Part shown: positions 43,841-53,365 of the stretch, piece by piece
How positions within the stretch are numbered: position 1 is the stretch's first letter
How the letters are laid out: each line of letters begins with the position of its first letter
Made by a program: the position numbers and the translations under genes
Assembly (NCBI GenBank): GCA_965224845.1
Contig: CBDDAJ010000026.1
Span: forward strand, 1 to 64,000
From: Wocania_A sp965224845
GTDB lineage: Bacteria; Bacteroidota; Bacteroidia; Flavobacteriales; Flavobacteriaceae
Direction of reading: 5' to 3'
DNA: 64,000 nt
The notes under the pieces: model-generated
What the model was told of the DNA's origin: nothing
The model's database searches: none
What the model saw: only the letters and a program-made list of their open reading frames with translations

Positions 43841-45832
43841 ATGAAGAAATTATTTTTAGTTTTTCTGTTGTCACTAAGCATAAATGCTTTTTCGCAAATA
43901 TTGAACCCAGTAAAATGGACCACTTCGGTAGAGAAAGTTTCAGATACTAGATATGAATTAATTACTAAAGCAACGATTGAATCTGGGTGGCATTTATATT
44001 CTCAAAATGTTCCCGAAGATGGCCCGATACCTACTACGTTTTCCTATGGAAAAGCAAATCATACTGCCTTTAAAGTTATAGGCGATACCTCAGAGGAAGA
44101 AGGGCATACCGTAGACGACCCTGTTTTTAACATGAAAATTAAATTTTTTGAAGGGTCGGCAACTTTTATACAACCTATAGAAGTTACAGGTAGTATTACT
44201 GAGGTGAAAGGAACGGTTGAGTTTATGGTTTGTGATGATACTAGGTGTTTGCAACCAACAGAAGTTGATTTAGTATTCAACTTTAGTAATAACAATAAAA
44301 CTCAGGATTCAAATGTTCTACAAAATGGATCTGTTGATAATGATAATATCAACAAGCTGCTATACGGTATGGTACCGGAAGATGTTCGTTTAACCAAAAC
44401 AACTTCGGTTGAAAAAAAATCGCTTTGGACGATATTCGGGTTAGGGTTTTTAGGAGGTTTACTTGCGCTGTTAACACCCTGTGTGTTCCCTATGATTCCA
44501 TTAACGGTTAGTTTTTTTACTAAAAAAGAAGGCCAAGGGAAAGGCTCTGGTGTTTCAAAAGCAATCCTTTATGGGTTTTTTATTTTAATGGTCTATTTAA
44601 TTTTAAGTATCCCTTTTCATCTTTTAGATTCCGTAAATCCAGATATTTTAAACGAGATATCTACTAACATATGGTTAAACATTATTTTCTTTGCTGTATT
44701 TGTGTTTTTTGCATTCTCATTCTTTGGGTACTATGAATTAACACTGCCTTCAAGCTGGACAACAAAAACCACTCAAGGTGAAAATGCAGGTGGTGTTATT
44801 GGTGTTTTCTTTATGGCATTAACGTTAGCAATTGTATCTTTTTCGTGTACTGGGCCTATTTTGGGGTCGCTACTTGCAGGCTCTTTAACTGCCGATGGTG
44901 GCGCATGGCAACTTACTGCCGGTATGGCAGGATTTGGAGTTTCACTAGGGCTCCCATTTGCATTATTTGCTATGTTTCCTAATATGATGAATGCGCTACC
45001 TAAATCTGGAGGGTGGTTAAATACAACCAAGGTTATATTAGGCTTTTTGGAATTGGCATTGGCTTTTAAATTTTTATCAAATGCAGATTTAGTAAAACGC
45101 TGGGGTATTTTAAAAATTGAACCCTTTTTAGTGATATGGATTATTGTTTTTGCAGGTTTAGCCCTTTATCTTTTTGGAAAAATTAAATTCCCTCACGATT
45201 CCCCAATTAAAAAGCTCTCTTTTTCAAGAATTGCTGGTGGTATTTTGGTAGCGTCGTTTACACTATATTTAGTGTCGGGATTCAGAGTTAATAAAGAGAC
45301 AAATACATTTACCTCTTTAACGCTATTAAGTGGGTTAGCACCTCCTGTTGGTTATAGCTGGTTCTTGCCTAGTAATACAACCAATAATTTAAAAACTTTT
45401 AAAGATTTAAAAGAAGGTATAGCTTATGCAAAGCAGGTTAATAAACCTGTAATGATAGATTTTACCGGATATGCTTGTGTAAATTGTAGAAAAATGGAAG
45501 AGCATATATGGCCCTTAGAAAAAATAGATAATTATTTAAGAAATGAATACGTGCTCATCTCATTATATGTTGATGATAAAAAAGACCTTCCTGAAGCCCA
45601 AAGGGTTGAAGTTAACAGAGTTAATGGAGGGACTAGGTTGCTTGAAAATTATGGACATAAATGGTCTAATTTTCAGACCCAATTCTTTAAATCGAATTCT
45701 CAGCCTTATTATGTTTTATTTAATCCTAATAATAATGAGGTTTTGACCGAACCAGAGGGGTATACGCCCGATGAGGAAGAATATGCTCAATTCTTGCAAA
45801 AGGGCTTGGATGTTTACAATAAACAGAACTAA
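43841..45832 (+). CDS. DsbD-like thiol:disulfide interchange protein
   Basis: A 663-residue inner-membrane protein of the DsbD layout: a periplasmic N-terminal domain with a CDDTRC cysteine pair, a central membrane domain of about eight helices (LLTPCVFPMIPLTVSF with one Cys and SFSCTGPILG with the other), and a C-terminal thioredoxin domain with CVNC. It carries electrons from cytosolic thioredoxin to periplasmic proteins, for example for cytochrome c maturation or repair of oxidised thiols. Signal peptide at the start. It is followed 21 bp later by an aminotransferase gene. Confidence 0.94.
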   Translation: MKKLFLVFLLSLSINAFSQILNPVKWTTSVEKVSDTRYELITKATIESGWHLYSQNVPEDGPIPTTFSYGKANHTAFKVIGDTSEEEGHTVDDPVFNMKIKFFEGSATFIQPIEVTGSITEVKGTVEFMVCDDTRCLQPTEVDLVFNFSNNNKTQDSNVLQNGSVDNDNINKLLYGMVPEDVRLTKTTSVEKKSLWTIFGLGFLGGLLALLTPCVFPMIPLTVSFFTKKEGQGKGSGVSKAILYGFFILMVYLILSIPFHLLDSVNPDILNEISTNIWLNIIFFAVFVFFAFSFFGYYELTLPSSWTTKTTQGENAGGVIGVFFMALTLAIVSFSCTGPILGSLLAGSLTADGGAWQLTAGMAGFGVSLGLPFALFAMFPNMMNALPKSGGWLNTTKVILGFLELALAFKFLSNADLVKRWGILKIEPFLVIWIIVFAGLALYLFGKIKFPHDSPIKKLSFSRIAGGILVASFTLYLVSGFRVNKETNTFTSLTLLSGLAPPVGYSWFLPSNTTNNLKTFKDLKEGIAYAKQVNKPVMIDFTGYACVNCRKMEEHIWPLEKIDNYLRNEYVLISLYVDDKKDLPEAQRVEVNRVNGGTRLLENYGHKWSNFQTQFFKSNSQPYYVLFNPNNNEVLTEPEGYTPDEEEYAQFLQKGLDVYNKQN

Positions 45833-45853
45833 CTAATTTAATTATATGCTAAT

Positions 45854-47347
45854 ATGATTAATCCAACTATACAAAAAGCAACCCATCTTGAAAATTATTT
45901 CAAGCCATTTAGAGAGAACATCATTGGAATTGATACATATTTCGATTCTCCTTATGGTAGAAAAAAAGTAGTTTATGCAGATTGGACAGCAAGTGGAAGA
46001 TTGTATCGACCTATAGAAGAAAAATTACTTAATGACATAGGACCTTATGTAGCAAACACACATACAGAAACAGCTATAACAGGCTCTGCTATGACCTTGG
46101 CTTACCACAATGCCAGACTTGTAATTAAAAAGCATGTCAATGCCTCTATGGAAGATGTGTTAATAACGGTTGGCACAGGAATGACGGGTGCTATTAATAA
46201 ATTTCAACGGATTTTAGGTTTAAAAGTTAATGAGAATTTAAAAGATCATACTGAAATTCCTGAAGAAAAACGCCCCATTATTTTTGTATCTCATATGGAA
46301 CATCATTCTAACCAAACATCTTGGTTGGAAACAATAGCAAGAGTAGAGGTGATACCTTCTGATGAAGCAGGGCTGCCTTGTTTAGAAAATTTAAAAAAGC
46401 TCATTGAAAAACATAGAGACTGCCCAATAAAAATCGCAGCGGTAACAGGCTGTTCTAATGTTACTGGTATTAGAACCAATTACCATCAAGTAGCAAAAAT
46501 AATGCACCAAAATAATGGGCTGTGTTTTGTAGATTTTGCTTGTTCTGCACCGTATACTAATATAAATATGCATCCCGAAAATGAAGAGGAGTATTTAGAT
46601 GCGATTACTTTTTCTCCACATAAGTTTTTAGGAGGCCCAGGATCGTCAGGAGTTTTAATTTTTAATAAGAAATTATATAAAAACTTAGTGCCAGATAATC
46701 CGGGAGGGGGAACAGTTAGTTATACAAACCCCTGGGGCGATCATGATTATATCGATGATATAGAAACTCGTGAAGATGGAGGTACCCCTGGGTTTTTACA
46801 AGCCATTAAAATTGCATTGTCTATTCAGTTAAAAGAACAAATGGGGGTTCAGAATATTTTAGATAGAGAACATGAGCTAAACAGTATTATTTTTAGCGAG
46901 CTTTCTAAAATAGATAATTTGCAAATTTTAGCACCTAAACACAGGCATAGATTAGGTGTGTTCTCATTTTATATTGACGATGCACATTACAACTTAATTG
47001 TTAAGCTTTTAAATGATCGTTTTGGAGTTCAAACACGTGGAGGTTGTTCTTGCGCAGGAACTTATGGGCATTATTTATTAAATGTAGATGAGCCAACATC
47101 AAAATCTATAGAGAAAAAAATATTGGATGGATGCTTAATAGAAAGACCTGGTTGGATACGTATGTCTATTCACCCAACCATGACCAATAAAGAAATTTAT
47201 TTTATATGTGATGCTATAAAGGAAGTTGCTGGTAATTTTGAAGAATGGCGTAAAGATTATGAATACAATGCAATTAAAAACGAGTTTATTCATAAAGGAA
47301 ATCATAACATAGAAGAAGAAATTACACAAGATTGGTTTAAATTATAA
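45854..47347 (+). CDS. class V aminotransferase (PLP enzyme, cysteine desulfurase-like)
   Basis: A 497-residue cytosolic PLP enzyme of the class V fold. It has TETAITGSAMTLAYHNARLVIKKH near the start, a nucleotide-free cofactor site with FVDFACSAPY, and ITFSPHKFLGGPGSSG with the PLP Lys. The C-terminal GGCSCAGTYGHYLL contains Cys residues where cysteine desulfurases have theirs, but the surrounding pattern is not the classical IscS/SufS one. Reaction not predictable. It lies directly downstream of the DsbD gene, same strand, so co-transcription is likely. Confidence 0.85.
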   Translation: MINPTIQKATHLENYFKPFRENIIGIDTYFDSPYGRKKVVYADWTASGRLYRPIEEKLLNDIGPYVANTHTETAITGSAMTLAYHNARLVIKKHVNASMEDVLITVGTGMTGAINKFQRILGLKVNENLKDHTEIPEEKRPIIFVSHMEHHSNQTSWLETIARVEVIPSDEAGLPCLENLKKLIEKHRDCPIKIAAVTGCSNVTGIRTNYHQVAKIMHQNNGLCFVDFACSAPYTNINMHPENEEEYLDAITFSPHKFLGGPGSSGVLIFNKKLYKNLVPDNPGGGTVSYTNPWGDHDYIDDIETREDGGTPGFLQAIKIALSIQLKEQMGVQNILDREHELNSIIFSELSKIDNLQILAPKHRHRLGVFSFYIDDAHYNLIVKLLNDRFGVQTRGGCSCAGTYGHYLLNVDEPTSKSIEKKILDGCLIERPGWIRMSIHPTMTNKEIYFICDAIKEVAGNFEEWRKDYEYNAIKNEFIHKGNHNIEEEITQDWFKL

Positions 47348-47542
47348 GAGATTACCAAACCGCTGAAGCTATAGAAAAGTAAAATACCTAACTAAAGTTT
47401 CTATTGTATGCTACTGTTAATAATACAATATACTGTATTTGTGCTTATTATAGTTAATCAATAATTAAATTTATTTAGAAGTTAGGGTAAAAGTTAAGAA
47501 GACTGTTTTATTAAAAATCAACTTAATAAAATAGATCGAATT

Positions 47543-48331
47543 ATGATAAAATTAATGTTATTAGTAGTTACAACATTAACATTATTAGATTGTGATAGTA
47601 ATAATGATGATAGTAATGATGTAAAAGAGGAGCCAAGTGTAAAACCTAGTATTATAAAAAAGATAAACTATGATGGCTCATGGTATTGGTTAGGCGTTCC
47701 TAATGAAAAGGATAAGTCTTATCCAATTATAGTAGCACTTCATGGAGACGAAGGTCACCCTAATAATATGAAGAGTTTCTGGGAAGAGTTATGGAAAACC
47801 AAACAAAATTTTATTTTGTTAGCTCCCGAGTGTCCTAGAGGTATTTGTAATAAAGGAGGAGTTAATACATGGTCTAATGGAGGGTACAATGGTTCTGAAC
47901 CCCAAGGTGTCTGGTTGAAAAAGGCTATTAATAAAGTTATTACAGACTATAAAGCTGATGCAGATAGAGTTTATGCCGTAGGATATTCTGGAGGGTCTAT
48001 CTTTTTAGGATACCAAGGGTTTAAAATGTTTCAAGATGTTTTCGCAGGGATACAGTGGTTTTGTGGAGGTGTAAATGAAACGGAAGAACAAGTGTATAAA
48101 AAACCAGAAAACCCAAAATGTAAAGTACCAGGAAGAATTGTTATTTCAAGGAAAGGTGATGTAGATTATTTGGTGACTGCTGCAGATAGAATAATAGAGA
48201 TTTTAAAAAAGAACGGACACAAAAATGATTTTTTAGATACTGGCTGTGATGGACATTGTTGCGATGTTCATAAATATACTGAAAACGCATATAATTGGTT
48301 TATGGCACTACCTCCTAAATGTAATAATTAA
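47543..48331 (+). CDS. alpha/beta hydrolase lipoprotein (esterase/depolymerase-like)
   Basis: A 262-residue exported protein with lipobox Cys17 (LTLLDCDS) and an Asp/Asn-rich tether. The domain has ALHGDEGHPNN (oxyanion area), the nucleophile elbow GYSGGS, a mid-acid region GRIVISRKGDVDY and the final His in CDVHKYTENAYNW. Cys are frequent (ECPRGICNKGG, FCGG, CDGHCCDVH), perhaps in disulfides. It resembles PHB depolymerase/carboxylesterase-type enzymes. The substrate is unknown. It is followed by a strong bidirectional terminator. Confidence 0.82.
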   Translation: MIKLMLLVVTTLTLLDCDSNNDDSNDVKEEPSVKPSIIKKINYDGSWYWLGVPNEKDKSYPIIVALHGDEGHPNNMKSFWEELWKTKQNFILLAPECPRGICNKGGVNTWSNGGYNGSEPQGVWLKKAINKVITDYKADADRVYAVGYSGGSIFLGYQGFKMFQDVFAGIQWFCGGVNETEEQVYKKPENPKCKVPGRIVISRKGDVDYLVTAADRIIEILKKNGHKNDFLDTGCDGHCCDVHKYTENAYNWFMALPPKCNN

Positions 48332-48373
48332 AAAAAACTAGCTTGTATGTTTTAATGGGACAGGAAATAAATA

Positions 48374-48410
48374 AAAAACGCCTCTACTTAACCTATGTAG
48401 AGGCGTTTTT
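48374..48410 (+). terminator. bidirectional Rho-independent terminator
   Basis: AAAAACGCCTCTAC (48374-48387) and GTAGAGGCGTTTTT (48397-48410) pair over 14 bp with a 9-nt loop. It serves the + hydrolase gene and the convergent minus-strand membrane gene. Confidence 0.93.
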
Positions 48411-48461
48411 ATAGAATACATTAGTTTCTTATTTGATTGAATCAATTTTAGTTAATTTTTT

Positions 48462-48884
48462 CTATTCGGCAGAGCTAAATTTTCCATACACTAAACTTGC
48501 CAAAATGCCCATAATAGCAAAATGTACAATATAGATTATGGCATTAATAATAGTACCGGTTAAATCCAAAAGATTAGAAGTAGAATGGTCTATTAAGCCA
48601 CTACCTAACCCAATTAAGATACCAAGCCATATGCCAAATTGTACACCATGAGAAATTCCATGTGTGCCTCTAGCCCATTTAGAATATAAGGTAGAAAATG
48701 CAAACCCTACAATTAAGCATCCAATGGTAAGTAATACCATGTCTGGCATTTCTTTCATAAGCCCGGATGTAATAGCATGATCTTTAAGTATAGGGTCTCC
48801 AACCATTCCCCAAAGTATCCAGCCTCCAAAAAAGCCCCAAATACCAGTTACTAGCGTAGAAATTAAATTTGTTTTTGAAAACAT
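48462..48884 (-). CDS. hypothetical four-helix membrane protein
   Basis: A 140-residue protein with four hydrophobic helices (VTGIWGFFGGWILWGMV, MVLLTIGCLIVGFAFSTLYS, GVQFGIWLGILIGLGSGLI, IINAIIYIVHFAIMGILASLVYG). It looks like the small Bacteroidota membrane protein families of unknown role; I do not recognise a name. It stands alone with a 230-bp 5' region before the GAF gene start. Confidence 0.72.
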   Translation of the reverse strand: MFSKTNLISTLVTGIWGFFGGWILWGMVGDPILKDHAITSGLMKEMPDMVLLTIGCLIVGFAFSTLYSKWARGTHGISHGVQFGIWLGILIGLGSGLIDHSTSNLLDLTGTIINAIIYIVHFAIMGILASLVYGKFSSAE

Positions 48885-49093
48885 AATAATTTGTTTTAGT
48901 TAGTTAATATGAGTTTAAAAATACATAAAATTATCAAATTCGTATTTTTAGTGTTAAAAAATTGATGAAACCTTAATATAGAATTGAATGCCTGCTTCTT
49001 TTTTTATAGAGAAAAACATAAAAATTAACACAAAATCTTGTAACATTTTCAATGTTAGAAAGTCTAGTTTATACCGACTAATCCAATAATTTG

Positions 49094-49101
49094 TAACTTT
49101 G
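49094..49101 (+). promoter_or_regulatory. TAACTTTG promoter element of the GAF gene
   Basis: TAACTTTG matches TAnnTTTG. It overlaps the ATG at 49099, so that start would lie in the promoter; the ATG at 49123 is the better start. Confidence 0.5.
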
Positions 49102-49122
49102 TATTATAAGACATCTAATATC

Positions 49123-51495
49123 ATGGATATTAACGATAATATTGAATCGCCATTAAGACTAGAAGTTAGTTTTAATAAATTGCTTCAACACTATGAGACT
49201 TTGGCAAACAGTGAGGATGGGTTTGTAGCAGAAAAAGCAACCCGTATTATAAAAACTGCTGAGGCTTATCCTGAATTAAGGAAGGGTTTTAGTAATGTTT
49301 CAATATTAAAGAAAAGAGAGAAAGAGATAAGTGTTATTCTTCAAGATTCATTTAGCCCGGTTTTAACAAAGAACGAAATTAAAACAGCTTCGGTTCCTTT
49401 TCATAATTTGATCTTTAACTCGTCTGAAAGATTCAAAAACATAATAAAAACTGCTGGTGATGGCTTTGAGCTTCAAATAAAAAACATGCCAAAAGATGAT
49501 AAGTACATCATTGCCTGTACTATAATTTTGAACTTTTGTTATGGCTATAATTTAAATTTTAAAAGACCATTTTATTACGAAATACCAGATGCCAATGGAA
49601 TACTGCATTACTATAAAATATTATACAATGCAGATTTTACTGAGATCGTCCCAAATAATAACGCACCAAAGATTACCCAAAAAGATTATGACGAGCTATT
49701 AGATAATTTTGAAAATATTGAACTTTGGAAAGAAAAATTTCCGCCAAACAGTTACACGTTTAAAGGCTTTGTAATTTCAAATATTTTTGATGTTACTGAT
49801 GATCAATCCATTTCTAACATAAAATCTAATCTTATAGGAGATGACAAAAGAAAAGATGAGAATTTTATGGAAGGATTTCATGATATTTTTAGGTCCCTTT
49901 TTGGAATTAACGATTTAAAGGTAGGGTTCTCAATATTTAACAAAGAAGACGGTATTTTTGAAAGAGTGTACGGTGTTGGAATGAATAGCTTTCTTTTAGG
50001 AAATAAAGAACATGCTAGCTGTTCTGATTCATTATGTGCATGGTCTTACAACAGACTGATAAATGAGAATAAATATTTTTCAGTATCAGACGTGGAAAGT
50101 ACCTTGAAAAAAGCTAAAGGTCAAGCACCACATATTACAGCATTGCATGAACAAGGTATTAAAAGTGCCATTTTTGCTCCAATAGCAAACGAAAGAGAGC
50201 TTATGGGAATTATAGAGATAGTATCTAATAAACCTCAGGTGCTTAATAGCATTAATGCAAATAAATTAATTGATGTGATGCCTTTTATAGTATCGGCAGT
50301 AGAGCGTTCTAAGAGTGACGAAGAGAACTTAATTGAAGCTATAATTCAGAAAGAATGTACTTCTATACATCCAAGTGTACATTGGAGATTTGAAAAAGAA
50401 GCTAAAGACTTTATAAAATCTGAATTTAATGGAGAACAGGCCATATTTAAAAAAATAGCTTTCGATAATATATATCCGCTTTATGGGCAAATAGATATTA
50501 AAGGATCTTCTGAGGCCAGAAACAAAGCAACACGATTAGATTTAACACTTCAATTAAATGCGGTTAAAGATATTTTTGATAAAGCTTCAGAAATAGAAAC
50601 CTTACCAATTTATGAACAGTTTGTATATCAAATTAATGAATATTTAGAAGGGCTAAACACACACTTCCAGGTTGATAGTGAACAACAAATATCTGAGTTT
50701 TTTAAAGATGAGATTGAGCCCGTTCTAAAGCACTTTTACTCTATTGATACTTTAAAAGCAGACATTGATGCCTATTTTGATAGTATTGATGATAAAGTAA
50801 ATGTTCTATACCGTCATAGAAAAGATTATGATGATACGATAGCTTTGATTAATAAGGAAATGGCTTCGCTTTTAGATAAAAAGCAAGAAGAAGCCCAAAG
50901 CATGTATCCGCATTATTTTGAACGCTTTAAAACGGACGGTGTTGAACATAATATGTACATTGGAGAATCTATTACTAAAGAAGAAAGTTTTAATCCTATT
51001 TATTTGTATAACTTACGTTTATGGCAGTTGCAGGTTATGTGTGAAATGGAAAATTCGTATTACCAAATGCAATCAGAGTTTCCTGTGGCATTAGATGTAG
51101 CTTCTATGATTTTAGTATTTAATCAGCCTTTATCAATAAGTTTTAGAATGGATGAAAAACAATTTGATGTAGATGGCACCTATAATGCGCGTTACGAAAT
51201 TGTAAAAAAACGAGTTGATAAAGCTTATATTAAAGGCACTAAAGAGCGGGTTACACAAAAAGGAAAAATAAGTATTGTGTATTCTCAAAAACAGGACGAG
51301 CGTGAATATTTAAGATATATTAAGTTTTTACAGTCTAAGCACTATTTAGATACTGATGTAGAAATCGTTGAATTGCAAGATTTGCAGGCAGTAACGGGTT
51401 TAAAAGCCATTCGGGTAAGTGTGTTATATCATAAAAGTGAGGCCGATAAGTCTTTTTACACGTATAATGACTTAATGAAAGCAATTAAGGCCTAG
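49123..51495 (+). CDS. GAF-domain protein of unknown function
   Basis: From the ATG at 49123 this is a 790-residue cytosolic protein. It has an N-terminal helical region, a GAF domain at about 235-390 (GFSIFNKEDGIFERVYGVGM, HEQGIKSAIFAPIANERELMGIIEIVSN) and a long C-terminal region of unknown type with mainly helices (HYFERFKTDGVEHNMYIGESI). No kinase, cyclase or HD domain is seen. GAF domains bind small molecules such as cyclic nucleotides. Only 1 bp separates its stop from the stop of the convergent HD-PycTM gene. It may sense the same signal, but that is inference. The ATG at 49099 lies in the promoter element. Confidence 0.85.
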   Translation: MDINDNIESPLRLEVSFNKLLQHYETLANSEDGFVAEKATRIIKTAEAYPELRKGFSNVSILKKREKEISVILQDSFSPVLTKNEIKTASVPFHNLIFNSSERFKNIIKTAGDGFELQIKNMPKDDKYIIACTIILNFCYGYNLNFKRPFYYEIPDANGILHYYKILYNADFTEIVPNNNAPKITQKDYDELLDNFENIELWKEKFPPNSYTFKGFVISNIFDVTDDQSISNIKSNLIGDDKRKDENFMEGFHDIFRSLFGINDLKVGFSIFNKEDGIFERVYGVGMNSFLLGNKEHASCSDSLCAWSYNRLINENKYFSVSDVESTLKKAKGQAPHITALHEQGIKSAIFAPIANERELMGIIEIVSNKPQVLNSINANKLIDVMPFIVSAVERSKSDEENLIEAIIQKECTSIHPSVHWRFEKEAKDFIKSEFNGEQAIFKKIAFDNIYPLYGQIDIKGSSEARNKATRLDLTLQLNAVKDIFDKASEIETLPIYEQFVYQINEYLEGLNTHFQVDSEQQISEFFKDEIEPVLKHFYSIDTLKADIDAYFDSIDDKVNVLYRHRKDYDDTIALINKEMASLLDKKQEEAQSMYPHYFERFKTDGVEHNMYIGESITKEESFNPIYLYNLRLWQLQVMCEMENSYYQMQSEFPVALDVASMILVFNQPLSISFRMDEKQFDVDGTYNARYEIVKKRVDKAYIKGTKERVTQKGKISIVYSQKQDEREYLRYIKFLQSKHYLDTDVEIVELQDLQAVTGLKAIRVSVLYHKSEADKSFYTYNDLMKAIKA

Positions 51496-51496
51496 A

Positions 51497-52693
51497 CTAG
51501 ACTCCAGAATATTGAAAAGCAACGGCAAAGGCTATAACACTTACAATGATGCCAACCATAAATACCGAATAAGTGAGTCTTAATATCTTATATTTTTTAT
51601 CTAAAACCAATCCAAGAAAATATAAATCTTTTTTCATTGAAGAATAAAGATATTCTCGGTCTTGCATCATTTCGCCCATGGCCCACTCAAAATCTTTTAG
51701 ACTCATTTTATGAAAATTTCCAAAAAACAATAAGTTAACTTTTTTATTGGCAACATCATCTTTTGTAAACTTTCCGCTAGTTACATTGGGCCGTGTGGCT
51801 AAAACCGATAAAATAATGGAAGCTACTGTAACCAAAACAAAAATAATAGTTGGATAAATAAGGTATTGGTTGGAAGGGTTATCCAGTTTAGGGATTAAAT
51901 TAGCCAACACTAATGAAACAATGATGGCGTTTACCGATAGTAAGATGTTAGCTTTAGTATCGGCAATATTACTTAAAGTTATATGGTTTTTTAATGTCAC
52001 TCTAAACATGGTTTCGATACCGCGTTCGGGCAATTCAATCTTACTTTTTTTAAAGTCTAGTTCAGCTTTTTTTTGCTTTACTTTTTTAGTGTTTTCCTTT
52101 AGTTTTTGTTGCGCTTTTAACAATTGTGAGATGTTCTTGCTTTTAGCTTTATCCCAATTTGAAGCCGCTGCATCACTATAAAATCGATGCTTTTTTGTTA
52201 AAAAGTTTATATTTTCTTCTAACCATTCATCATCATTTAAAGCTTTATTACAATTAAGTTCCCACTCTTTTCTAAGCAATATAGTTATGTCGCTAAAATT
52301 TTTACTTCCAATATGAGCACAATCCGCATCGCGAATTATTTTTTCTGATAGTGTTTTTGGCTCATAATTAAGTTTGGTTGCTAATATTAAAGAAGAAATA
52401 TTATTTATCTCTTTTTCAGAAACATTTTGTTGTTTTAAAAAGCTGGTAGCGATTTCTACGCCTTTTTCCTCATGTTCTTCAATACTCTTGGTAAAGCCAG
52501 TATCATGAAACCAGGCGCTAATAATTAAATTTGTTTTTTCAGAATCACTTAAATTAGACAAATCTGCCAGCTCTTTAGCTTTTTCAACTACAAGCTGTGT
52601 ATGCCCCAAATTATGATAAACAAACGTATTGTCAAGCTTTTCATTTAATAGGTTAATAACATGTTTTTCGACTTCTGCAATAAGATTATCCAT
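51497..52693 (-). CDS. HD phosphohydrolase fused to a PycTM (Pycsar effector-like) domain
   Basis: A 398-residue protein with an N-terminal HD domain, metal motif His in YHNLGH, His-Asp in WFHDTGF and Asp in RDADCAHIG (about residues 27-138), a coiled-coil linker at about 185-220 rich in Lys, and a C-terminal PycTM (formerly DUF5706) domain: FRVTLKNHITLSNIADTKANILLSVNAI followed by three membrane helices. PycTM domains are membrane effectors gated by cyclic nucleotides in Pycsar anti-phage systems; HD domains often hydrolyse nucleotides or cyclic nucleotides. No cyclase gene is visible nearby, so a complete Pycsar is not present. It converges with the GAF gene at a distance of 1 bp. Confidence 0.82.
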   Translation of the reverse strand: MDNLIAEVEKHVINLLNEKLDNTFVYHNLGHTQLVVEKAKELADLSNLSDSEKTNLIISAWFHDTGFTKSIEEHEEKGVEIATSFLKQQNVSEKEINNISSLILATKLNYEPKTLSEKIIRDADCAHIGSKNFSDITILLRKEWELNCNKALNDDEWLEENINFLTKKHRFYSDAAASNWDKAKSKNISQLLKAQQKLKENTKKVKQKKAELDFKKSKIELPERGIETMFRVTLKNHITLSNIADTKANILLSVNAIIVSLVLANLIPKLDNPSNQYLIYPTIIFVLVTVASIILSVLATRPNVTSGKFTKDDVANKKVNLLFFGNFHKMSLKDFEWAMGEMMQDREYLYSSMKKDLYFLGLVLDKKYKILRLTYSVFMVGIIVSVIAFAVAFQYSGV

Positions 52694-52900
52694 GAATAAG
52701 TAATAATTTGTCTAGTAAAAATAGTAAACTTTATTTAAGGGTATGTTTAAAGTACTAAAAACGTATTATTTTGTCGTAAATTTCGGGAAGGCTTTCAAAA
52801 TAATACCGAATTATAAAGATGTAAGTTTTTTAAAAGAAATGCGTCTAAATTTAAGTTGAAAGGCATAATATATTAATTTAAAAAAGAAAGGAACCATACT

Positions 52901-53365
52901 ATGCTAACTTGGAAAGAAGTTATCAACTTTTCTGTAAAAGGAAACCCAATTCCAGATAGGCGTGTTGAAAAAACAGAAGCAGAATGGAAAGCTCAATTAA
53001 CTCCGGAGCAATTTAGAATTACAAGACATAAAGGTACTGAACGGCCACATAGTGGGGCACTTTGCAGCATATATGATGAAGGCAAGTACAATTGTGTGTG
53101 TTGTAATACACCGCTATTTGATTCTACTATTAAATTTAGCTCGGGTACAGGGTGGCCAAGTTTTACGCAGCCTATTAAAGAAAACGCTATTAAATACGAA
53201 AGAGATACGGCTTTTGGTATGATACGCGTTGAGGTGATGTGTAATACTTGCGACGGGCATTTAGGGCATGTGTTTCCGGATGGTCCTGAGCCCAGTGGAT
53301 TGCGCTATTGTATCAATTCAGAATCTATGATATTACAAAAGGAGGAGGCTAAACATGACAACTAA
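52901..53365 (+). CDS. msrB: peptide methionine-(R)-S-oxide reductase (MsrB)
   Basis: A 154-residue MsrB. It has two zinc Cys pairs (CVCC near residue 66 and CNTC near residue 113), the central FSSGTGWPSF with active-site environment, and the catalytic Cys in LRYCIN. It reduces the R-form of methionine sulfoxide in proteins, using thioredoxin or glutaredoxin. No signal peptide. A clear purine-rich ribosome site (AAAGAAAGGAAC) lies before the start. Its end overlaps msrA by 11 nt, so the two are coupled. Confidence 0.97.
   Translation: MLTWKEVINFSVKGNPIPDRRVEKTEAEWKAQLTPEQFRITRHKGTERPHSGALCSIYDEGKYNCVCCNTPLFDSTIKFSSGTGWPSFTQPIKENAIKYERDTAFGMIRVEVMCNTCDGHLGHVFPDGPEPSGLRYCINSESMILQKEEAKHDN

Noticed and set aside
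49099..49122. Upstream ATG of the GAF gene
   Set aside because: It overlaps a TAACTTTG promoter element, so transcription would start after it.
51497..52693. A complete Pycsar defence system
   Set aside because: Only the effector-like domain fused to HD is seen; no nucleotide cyclase is encoded within the window, so a full system is not supported.
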